Positions 54,533 to 62,400 of a stretch of DNA of 64,000 nt are shown one piece after another. Both the position numbers and the translations under genes were made by a program. Below the pieces are notes generated by a model. It saw only the letters and a program-made list of their open reading frames with translations, did no database searches and was not told where the DNA came from. Position 1 is the first letter of the stretch, and each line of letters starts with the position of its first letter. Origin of the DNA: Piscinibacter sp. (GTDB lineage Bacteria > Pseudomonadota > Gammaproteobacteria > Burkholderiales > Burkholderiaceae_C); contig JAHBZL010000027.1 in the NCBI GenBank assembly GCA_019635485.1, positions 1 through 64,000 of the forward strand. Reading direction: 5' to 3'.

Positions 54533-55558
54533 TCACCCCTTCGGATACTTCGCGTTCGCCTTCTTCGCGAACTCGTTCGTGAACGCCGCGCCCAGGTCGA
54601 ACTTGAAGTCCTGGATCGCCGCGTCGACGCTCTTCAGCGCGCGCACCGCGGTCGCCGCGCCGGCGTCGGGGAACAGGCCATCCGGCGACAAGGCGCCCTT
54701 GCCGGCCAGGAACGCGTCGATGTAGACGGCGCGGTCGCCCAGCAGGTAGCTCTCGGGCACGGCCTTGATGATGTCGCCCGGGCCGGCCGCCTGGATCCAC
54801 TTGTCGGCCCGCACCATCGCGTTGGCGAGCGCCTGCACGGTGGCCGGGTTCTTCTCGATGAACGGCACCGGGGCGTACAGGCAGCCGGCCGGCATCGGCC
54901 CGCCGAACACCTTGTCGGCCTCGGCGACGACCCGCGTGTCGGACACCACCTTCAGGTCGCCCGAACGCTGCAGCAGCGTGATCACCGGGTCGAGGTTGCT
55001 GATCGCGTCGATCTGGCCGGAGCGCATCGCGGCGACCGCACCGTTGCCGGCACCGACGCCGATGATCGACACGTCGCTCGGCTTCAGGCCGGCCTTGGCG
55101 AGCACGAAGTTCGCCATCACGTTGGTCGACGAGCCCGGCGCGGTGACGCCGATCTTCTTGCCCTTCAGGTCGGCCACGCTCTTGAAGCCGGGCAGGGTCT
55201 TCGGGTTCACGCCCAGCACGATCTGCGGCGCGCGCCCTTGCAGCACGAAGGCACGCAGCGGCTGGCCCTTGGACTGCATGTTCAGCGTGTGCTCGAAGGC
55301 ACCGGAAACCACGTCGGCGCTGCCGCCGACGACCGCGCGCAGCGCCTGCGAGCCGCCGGCGAAGTCGGCGATCGTGACCTCGAGCCCTTCGGCCTTGAAG
55401 TAGCCGAGGCTCTCGGCGATGGTCAGCGGCAGGTAGTACAGCAGGTTCTTGCCGCCGACGGCGATCGTCAGCTTGGGTTTCTCGAGCGCCTGGGCGCGGA
55501 CGAGGGCGGGAGCGGCGAGCAGGCCGGGGGCGGCGAGGAGGAGGGTGCGGCGTTGCAT
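54533..55558 (-). CDS. Periplasmic substrate-binding protein of the SsuA/TauA/NMT1 type
   Basis: A 341-residue exported protein with signal peptide MQRRTLLLAAPGLLAAPALVRA (residues 1-22), possibly Tat-like. The mature part has LYYLPLTIAESLGYFKAEGLEV, DFAGGSQALRAVVGGSADVV and DLKGKKIGVTAPGSSTN, the usual pattern of binding proteins for nitrate, sulfonate, taurine or pyrimidine-precursor uptake. It is in the same orientation as the ATPase, permease and PhoX genes, with a small plus-strand lipoprotein gene between. The ligand cannot be deduced. Confidence 0.9.
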   Translation of the reverse strand: MQRRTLLLAAPGLLAAPALVRAQALEKPKLTIAVGGKNLLYYLPLTIAESLGYFKAEGLEVTIADFAGGSQALRAVVGGSADVVSGAFEHTLNMQSKGQPLRAFVLQGRAPQIVLGVNPKTLPGFKSVADLKGKKIGVTAPGSSTNVMANFVLAKAGLKPSDVSIIGVGAGNGAVAAMRSGQIDAISNLDPVITLLQRSGDLKVVSDTRVVAEADKVFGGPMPAGCLYAPVPFIEKNPATVQALANAMVRADKWIQAAGPGDIIKAVPESYLLGDRAVYIDAFLAGKGALSPDGLFPDAGAATAVRALKSVDAAIQDFKFDLGAAFTNEFAKKANAKYPKG

Positions 55559-55613
55559 GGCGGGAAACGCAGTCTGGGACGGGGTGCCGATTGAACCATG
55601 GCGGCGCCTTAGA

Positions 55614-56972
55614 ATGAATTCGATGAACCCCGTGCGTCCCTGCGGCCGCCTGCCGGTCCGCGTCGCGCGGGGCCTGCTGGGCGCGCTCGCCGCCGCGTTG
55701 CTGGCCGGCTCGCCGCTGCAGGCGCAGCCGGCCGGGGATGCCGAGATCGTCGCGCCGCCTTCGCTGTCGGCGCGCAAGGTCTACGAGCAGGCGCGTTCGC
55801 AGCTGGTGCAGATCCGCACCGTGCTGAAGGGTCGGGCCAGCCAGACCTCGGTCGGCTCCGGCTTCTTCGTCACGGCAGAGGGTCACATCGTGACCAACTT
55901 CCACGTCGTCAGCCAGGCGGCGCTGAAGCCGGAGCGGCACGACCTGGTCTACGTCACCGCCGACGGCCGCGAGGCGCCGGTGACGATCCTGCAGATCGAC
56001 GTGCTGCACGACCTCGCGCTGCTGAAGGCCGGCGACGCCGAGCCGCGCCGTTTCGACGCGCTGCCGTTCCGCCCGGAGACACGCGCGCTCGCGCAGGGCG
56101 AACGCATCTACTCGCTCGGCAATCCGCTGGACGTCGGCTTCGCGGTGATGGAAGGCAACTACAACGGCCTCGTCCGGCGCAGCTTCTACCCGCAGATCTT
56201 CTTCGGCGGCGCGCTCAGCGCCGGCATGAGCGGCGGCCCGGCGCTGGACCAGGAAGGCCGCGTGATCGGCGTGAACGTCGCGCGCCGGGTGGATGGCGAG
56301 CAGGTCAGCTTCCTCGTGCCGGCCGCGTTCGCCGCCGCGCTGCTGATGCGCGGCCGCGAGGCGCCGCCGCTGGCCGTGCCGGCCTACCCGACCGTGGCCG
56401 CGCAGCTGACCGAGCACCAGGCCGAGCTGACCGAGCGCTTCATCCGCCAGGGCTGGAAGAGCGCGACCCACCCGCGCTACCGCGTCCCGGTGCCGGCCGA
56501 CGAGTTCATGCGCTGCTGGGGCAGCAGCGAGGTCTCGCGCACCGGCGGGCTGGACCTGGAGCGCTCCGACTGCGTGATGGATACGCACATCTTCGCCGGC
56601 GAGTTCAACACCGGCGCGATCTCGGTGCGGCACGAGAGCTACGACGGCAGCAAGCTCGGCACGCTGCGCTTCGCGGCGCGCCACGCGGCGAGCTTCCGCA
56701 ACGAGAGCTTCACGCGGCTGCGCGCCGAGCTGCAGACGCAGCCGCAGTGCCACGAGGACTACGTCGACCGCAAGGGCCTGGTGCTGCGTGCGGTAGTCTG
56801 CCTGCGCGCCTACAAGAAGCTGCCGCAGCTGTACGACGTGTCGGTGCTGGTGGCCACGCTGGACCAGCCGCAGGCCGGCGTGCAGGGCCGCTTCGACGCC
56901 CAGGGTGTCAGCTTCGCGAACGCGCAGCGGCTCGCGCGCCACTACATCGACTCCTACGAATGGGTGAAGTGA
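55614..56972 (+). CDS. Trypsin-like serine protease with novel C-terminal region
   Basis: A 452-residue exported protease with a signal segment ending near PLQAQ. The triad is His97 (TNFHVV), Asp133 (LHDLALL) and Ser206 (AGMSGGPA), numbered from ATG 55614; ATG 55623 is an equal alternative. No PDZ domain follows. Instead, about 210 C-terminal residues contain four Cys (MRCWGSSE, SDCVMD, PQCHEDY, VVCLRAY) and no known domain. The end overlaps the next gene, which encodes an FHA-membrane protein, suggesting a functional link. Confidence 0.85.
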   Translation: MNSMNPVRPCGRLPVRVARGLLGALAAALLAGSPLQAQPAGDAEIVAPPSLSARKVYEQARSQLVQIRTVLKGRASQTSVGSGFFVTAEGHIVTNFHVVSQAALKPERHDLVYVTADGREAPVTILQIDVLHDLALLKAGDAEPRRFDALPFRPETRALAQGERIYSLGNPLDVGFAVMEGNYNGLVRRSFYPQIFFGGALSAGMSGGPALDQEGRVIGVNVARRVDGEQVSFLVPAAFAAALLMRGREAPPLAVPAYPTVAAQLTEHQAELTERFIRQGWKSATHPRYRVPVPADEFMRCWGSSEVSRTGGLDLERSDCVMDTHIFAGEFNTGAISVRHESYDGSKLGTLRFAARHAASFRNESFTRLRAELQTQPQCHEDYVDRKGLVLRAVVCLRAYKKLPQLYDVSVLVATLDQPQAGVQGRFDAQGVSFANAQRLARHYIDSYEWVK

Positions 56973-57955
56973 AGGCCGTCGTCGAGCTGCTCGAGCGCGA
57001 TGGCGCACCGCGCCTGCTGCACGTCGTGCACGACTGGCCGCTGCGCATCGGCCGCGCGCTGGACAACGAACTGCCGCTGGCCGATCCGCACGTCGCGCCG
57101 CACCACCTCGAGATCGCGCCCGGCGAGGCTGGCCTGGTGCTGCAGGTGCGCGACAGCGACAACGGCGTGCAGCTCGGCGCGCGGCGGCTGCGCCGCGGCG
57201 AGAGCGAAACGCTGCGCGAGACCGGCGAGCCGCCCGAGCTGGTGCTGGGGCGCACGCGGCTGCGGCTGCGCCTGCCCGGGCATGCACTGGCGCCGGAGCG
57301 CCCGCTGGAGCGCGAGGCGTCGGGCCGGCGGCGCTTCGGCCCGACGCTGATCGCCGCCTTCGTGCTGCTGCTCGGGCTCTCGTTCAACACCTGGCTGGAA
57401 AGCGACCCCGACACCTTCGGCCGTGCGCTCGGCGCGATGCTGCTGACCTCGGTGGTGGGCACGGCCGTCTGGTGCGGCCTGTGGTCGCTGCTGTCCAAGA
57501 CCTTCACGCGGCAGCTGCATTTCGGCTGGCACCTGAAGGTGTTCCTGGTCGCCAGCTGCGCGTGGCTCGTGGTCGGCGTGGTGCCGGAGCTGCTCGCGTT
57601 CTCCCTGTCCTGGACCTGGATCGCCGATTTCGGCTGGATCGCCACCTACGCGGTCGGCGCCGCGGCGCTGTATTTCCATCTGCTGGCGGTCGAGCCGGCG
57701 CGCCCGCGCCTGCTGCGCGGCGTGGCCGTGCTGTCGCTCGCGGTCGGCGTGAGCCTGTCGCTGTGGTTCAACCAGCAGCGCAGCGACCGCCTCGGTGCCG
57801 AGCTGTACATGAGCCACCTGTTCCCGCCCGCGCTGCGGCTGGCGCGGCCGGTGAGCAGCGAGCAGTTCGTCGACGGCCTGGCCTCGCTGCAGCCGCTGCT
57901 GGACCGGAAAGCGAAGGAGAAGCCCCATGGCGACGCCGGCGACGACGAAGACTGA
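56960..57955 (+). CDS. FHA-domain membrane protein
   Basis: A 331-residue protein. Residues about 5-110 form an FHA domain: LRIGRALDNELPLADPHV and HHLEIAPG, with the phosphothreonine-binding Arg and Asn kept but the usual Ser before HxxI replaced by Ala. Five to six membrane helices follow from about 130 to 275. The ATG at 56960 lies inside the end of the protease gene (13-bp overlap). FHA domains read phosphothreonine, so control by a Ser/Thr kinase, such as the one encoded at 11.4-14.3 kb, is conceivable. It probably couples phospho-signalling to the envelope protease. Confidence 0.82.
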   Translation: MGEVKAVVELLERDGAPRLLHVVHDWPLRIGRALDNELPLADPHVAPHHLEIAPGEAGLVLQVRDSDNGVQLGARRLRRGESETLRETGEPPELVLGRTRLRLRLPGHALAPERPLEREASGRRRFGPTLIAAFVLLLGLSFNTWLESDPDTFGRALGAMLLTSVVGTAVWCGLWSLLSKTFTRQLHFGWHLKVFLVASCAWLVVGVVPELLAFSLSWTWIADFGWIATYAVGAAALYFHLLAVEPARPRLLRGVAVLSLAVGVSLSLWFNQQRSDRLGAELYMSHLFPPALRLARPVSSEQFVDGLASLQPLLDRKAKEKPHGDAGDDED

Positions 57956-58706
57956 GCGGCGCGACGCCACCGTGCTGGTGACCGGCGGCAGCCGCGGCAT
58001 CGGCGCCGCGGCGGCGCTGCTGGCGGCGCAGCACGGCTGGGCCGTGGCGGTGAACTACACACGCGATGCGCGTGCCGCCGAGGCGCTGGTGCAGCGCATC
58101 CGGGCCGCCGGCGGGCGGGCGCTGCCGATCCAGGTCGACGTCGCGGAGCCCGAACAGGTCACCGCGCTGTTCGAGCGCATCGACCGCGAGCTGCCGCCGC
58201 TGGCGGGGCTGGTGAACAACGCCGGCGTCGTCGACCAGCCGGCCCGGGTCGACCAGATGGACGCCGCCCGGCTGCAGCGCATGTTCGCGATCAACGTGTT
58301 CGGCAGCTTCCACTGCGCCCGCGAGGCGGTGCGGCGCATGTCGACCCGCTACGGCGGCCGCGGCGGCGCGATCGTCAACCTCAGCTCGGCGGCGGCGCGC
58401 CTGGGCGCGCCGGGCCAGTACGTCGACTACGCCGCCGCCAAGGGCGCGATCGACACCTTCACGGTCGGCCTGGCCAAGGAGGTGGCCACCGAGGGCATCC
58501 GCGTCAACGCCGTGCGCCCGGGCATCATCGAGACCGACATCCACGCTTCCGGCGGCATCCCCGACCGGGCGCAGCAGATGGCGCCGCTGGTGCCGATGCA
58601 GCGCGCCGGCAGCGCCGAGGAAGTGGCGCGGGCGATCGTCTGGCTGCTCTCGGACGAAAGCAGCTACACCACCGGCGCGATCGTCGACGTCACCGGCGGG
58701 CGCTGA
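57927..58706 (+). CDS. SDR-family NAD(P)-dependent oxidoreductase
   Basis: A 259-residue short-chain dehydrogenase. TGGSRGIG (19-26) binds the cofactor, NNAG lies near 91-94, and the catalytic Ser and YxxxK are in NLSSAAA and YAAAKGA. VRPGIIETDIHASGG and TGAIVDVTGGR are typical of classical SDRs such as FabG-like reductases. GAAGGAGA precedes the ATG, which overlaps the FHA gene by 29 bp. The substrate is unknown, and its relation to the protease and FHA genes is positional only. Confidence 0.93.
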   Translation: MATPATTKTERRDATVLVTGGSRGIGAAAALLAAQHGWAVAVNYTRDARAAEALVQRIRAAGGRALPIQVDVAEPEQVTALFERIDRELPPLAGLVNNAGVVDQPARVDQMDAARLQRMFAINVFGSFHCAREAVRRMSTRYGGRGGAIVNLSSAAARLGAPGQYVDYAAAKGAIDTFTVGLAKEVATEGIRVNAVRPGIIETDIHASGGIPDRAQQMAPLVPMQRAGSAEEVARAIVWLLSDESSYTTGAIVDVTGGR

Positions 58707-58739
58707 AGCCGCGCCGGCGCGGCCGGCGGCCGCGCGCCG

Positions 58740-59444
58740 TCAGTAGCCGCTGCAGTACTGGAAGTGCATCGGATCCTTGTTCGAGCCGGACCAGCGCCCG
58801 CCCCAGACGAAGCCGTAGCCCTCGAACAGCTCGACCAGGCGCGGATCCATGTCGCCCGCCGTGCCCATCGCGTTGGTGCGCGCGTTCAGGTCGATCGCGA
58901 TGCCCCAGCTGTGTGTCGACGGCTTGGCCTGGCCGCGCTTCATGCGCCAGTTGTAGCCGCCGCCGTAGGTCTGCACCGCGCCCTGCAGGCCCTTGCCGAC
59001 GATGTCGGTGAACACCGCCTCGAGCAGCGGCGCGATCAGCTTGTGGCAGCGGATGCCGCTGGCGCTCTTGCTGCGGTCCCAGTCGAGCGGGATCGGGAAC
59101 GGCAGCGCGGCGCGCGCCATGAACTGCGTCTCCCACTTCGGGTCGGGCGTGCCGTCGTCGCGGGCGAAGCCGCGGATGTCGCCGAAGGTCGCGACGATCG
59201 CGTCCATGCCGTGCGGCGCCGGCGGCCAGGGCGCGACCCCGGCGCGGGCGCCGGCCGGGCGCGCCTTGGGCGGTTTCAGCTCGGCCTTGCCGGGCAGCTG
59301 GACCGCCTGGCCGATGCGGATGTCCTTGGTGTCGGCCAGGCCGTTGTAGGCGGCCAGTGCGGCAGCCAGCTTGCGGTCGCCGAACGCGGCCTCCGCGATC
59401 TTCGCCAGGGTGTCGCCCTTGCGGACGATATGGGGCTTGGGCAT
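58740..59444 (-). CDS. LysM-domain M15-type peptidoglycan peptidase
   Basis: A 234-residue protein. An N-terminal LysM domain (IVRKGDTLAKIAEAAFGD to AVQLPG, about 6-52) binds peptidoglycan. The C-terminal domain has THSWGIAIDLN and MHFQY, the zinc-binding His/Asp/His set of M15 peptidases (VanY/CwlK type). There is no signal peptide, so export would need another route or lysis. AGGAGA precedes the ATG. It starts 17 bp after the large CHAT gene and is co-oriented, so the two are likely co-transcribed. Phage-endolysin-like and effector-like roles are both possible. Confidence 0.85.
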   Translation of the reverse strand: MPKPHIVRKGDTLAKIAEAAFGDRKLAAALAAYNGLADTKDIRIGQAVQLPGKAELKPPKARPAGARAGVAPWPPAPHGMDAIVATFGDIRGFARDDGTPDPKWETQFMARAALPFPIPLDWDRSKSASGIRCHKLIAPLLEAVFTDIVGKGLQGAVQTYGGGYNWRMKRGQAKPSTHSWGIAIDLNARTNAMGTAGDMDPRLVELFEGYGFVWGGRWSGSNKDPMHFQYCSGY

Positions 59445-59461
59445 GGACGTTCTCCTTCGGG

Positions 59462-62400
59462 TCAGGTGCCGCGTCGAGTCTTGCGCGCCGCCTTGCGGGG
59501 GGCCTTGGCCGCGGCGCGCGGCGCGGGCGGGGCCTCGGCTTCGACCGCGGCTGCCGGCCGGTCGTCGCGCAGCCGGCGTCCCGGCTGGAGCCGGCGCAGC
59601 AGCTGCAGCAGCCGGTCGGCGCTGCGGCGCAACGCCGCGGCCCCGGCCCCGCCGCCGGTGGACAGCGCGTCGGCGAGGCGCGACAGCAGCTCGAGATGCC
59701 CGAACACCGACTGCAGCTCGACCGGCTTGAAGCTGATGCCGGCCAGCGTTTCCGCATAGGCCTGCGCGACCGCCTCGAAGGCGCCCGCGCCGGGCTCGCC
59801 GGCGGCGCCGAAGCTGCCGTCCAGCAGCCGCTCGACCAGCAGCGCCTCGGGCTGCATCGCCGCGGCCCAGGGATCCGGCAGGCGCGCGAAGTTCTGCGCG
59901 GCGACCCGCCCGCAGTGTTTCGCCAGCGCCGCCGCGTCCGGGTCGGCGCTGCCGAGCAGGGCCTCGAGCGCGAGGCGGTTCAGCGCCGGATACGGGTCGA
60001 AGTCGCGGTCCGGCCGGCCCTCCGCCGCGCGGTACGCGCGTGCGCAGTCCGCCAGCGCCCGGCGCAGACCGTCCAGCGCCGCGCTGCGCGCGCTGCCGCT
60101 GGCCGGATCCGGCGGCAACAGCGTGCGGGCGTGCAGGCTGGCCAGGCGCTTCAGCGCGCTGCCGCGCAGCGCGCCGCGCTCGGGATTGCTGGCACCGACC
60201 AGCTCGTCGAGCCGGTCCAGCCGCTGCAGCGCCGCCTCGACCCGTGCCACGTCGCCCTGGCGCTCGCCGAGGCGCGCCTCGACGTTGGCCAGCTGCTCGA
60301 TGTCGCGCACCGGCACGCCGCCGGTGCGGTCGATCGCCATCAGCGCCGCCTGCAGCGCCGTGCGCGCCGCCTCGAACTCGCCCAGGTCGCGCCAGGTGGC
60401 ACCCAGCGCCGACTGCAGTTCCGGCCGCGTCAGCCAGGCCGGCGGGCAGCGCTTGCGCAGCAGGTCCTCGAGCGCCTTGACTTGCGCCCGGCGCTCGCTC
60501 TCGGTCTGCCGGTCGCCGCGCCGGCGCAGGTCGGCACGCAGCCGCGCCAGCCGGTCCAGCAGTTCCTCGGGCGAGACGAAGTGCGGGTCGCCGCCGGCGC
60601 CGCCGTCGCGCTCGGCGCGCGGCTCGGCCAGCCAGCCGGGGTCGCCGTAGGCCTGGAAGGCCCCCCAGGTGATGTCGCTGCCGTCCTGCTCCCAGACCAC
60701 CTTGCGCGCCTCGAACACCGCGTCGCCGAAGGCGCGGCCGTGCAGCAGCAGGTGCTGGTAGAAGGTCTCGCCGAACAGCCGGGCATGCGTGTCGGTGACG
60801 GCCCAGCCGGCGACGACGACACAGCGCACGCCGATCTCGATCAGCTCGCGCGCGGTGCTGGCGGCGAGCTTGTTGCCGTCGCGCACGTGCACGCTGTCGA
60901 CCTTGCCCAGGTGGCAGCAGTTGAGGAACACCAGTTCGGGCACGACCTCCATCGCGTCGACCTCGGCCGCCGTCAGCAGCACGCCGTCGGACAGCAGCAC
61001 GCCGCTGCGCAGGCGGCCGTCGACATGGCGCAGGTCGAACACGCCGTGCGCGGAGATGTGCAGCACGCGCCACGGGCGGCGATACAGCGCGGCGAGCACG
61101 TCGTTGGCGGAGCGGTCGGCACCGATCACCTCGGTGACCTCGTAGCCGGTCTGGCGCAGCACGCCGGCCACCGCGCCGGCCTCGGCCTCGGCCCCGGTCA
61201 GCTCGGGTGGCTGCTGGTTGGGCCGCTGCCGTGGGCCGGGGAAGAACTGCAGGAACTTGTCCAGCGAGGGGTTGCCGATCACCAGCGCACTGCGCCCGAT
61301 CGCCTGGCGCACCTGGCGGCGGAACTGCGTCGACGCGAGCTGACGCACGACCGCCGTGCGCAGCGCGAGCGGCCGCTTGTCGCTGTCCTGGCGCATCGGG
61401 TCGTCCGCCAGCAGCAGCTCCCACGGCAGGTTGGCGGTGTAGCTGTCGACCACCAGCACGACGCGGTCGAGCTGGCGCGCCGCGTCCTTGAAGTCGTGCG
61501 GCACCATCAGCTGGAACAGCATGCGGCCGAAGTCCTCCTGCCACACTGCGCTGTGGATCTGGCGCCGCACGATCTGCTCGATCAGGCCGGGCTGGCGCTG
61601 CTGCACGACCGATTCGGCACGTGCGCGCTGCCCGACGTAGAGGAAGCGCAGGCGTTCGGCCACCAGCGCACGGCTGGCCGGTCCGCGCGGGACCGGCGGC
61701 GTGCCGTCCGGGTTCTCGGCGTCCCGGCATTCGCACGGATCCTCGCGGCACTCCGGCGGGCAGCGCGGGGCATAGCACTCGGGCGGGCAGGTGGCATCGT
61801 CGCGGTCGGCGTCGGTGACCAGCAGGCGCGGCCAGTAGGCGCCGCCGTGGCTGTCCAGCAGGCGCTGGCGCACGCCCTCGCCCTGCACCAGGTCCGGCCG
61901 GCAGATCAGCTGCGTGCCCAGGCGCTGCGCCTCGGCCGCCAGCCGCGCGTTCAGGTAGCGCAACGCGTACACCGCGGTGATCGCGGTGTCGAGGTAGAGC
62001 TCGACGATCTGCAGCCGCCCGATGCTGATCTTCAGCCCGGTGGTTTCCTGGAAGCGCGCGTTGGCGTCCATCACGCCGCGCACCAGCGCCTCGACCGAGG
62101 CGCCGACGGTCAGGTTGGCCGACGAGTTGTAGCCCAGCAGCAGCGCCGCCAGCGGCAGTTCGCGCTCGCCCTTGCCGAACAGGTCGATCACCTGCAGCAG
62201 GTAGCGCAGCGCGCCGGCGCGCACGGCCTCGGTCAGCGATTCGAGCGTGAGCGGCTTGTCGTAGCTGCCCAGGCCGGTGATCACCGCGCCGGTCAGGCTG
62301 CCGCGCAGGCGCTCCAGTTCGCTCGGGATGCGCAGCACCGCGCTCGCCCCGCCCAGCGGCCCCGGGTACAGGCCGAGCGCGTGGCGCTCGCTCAGGTCGC

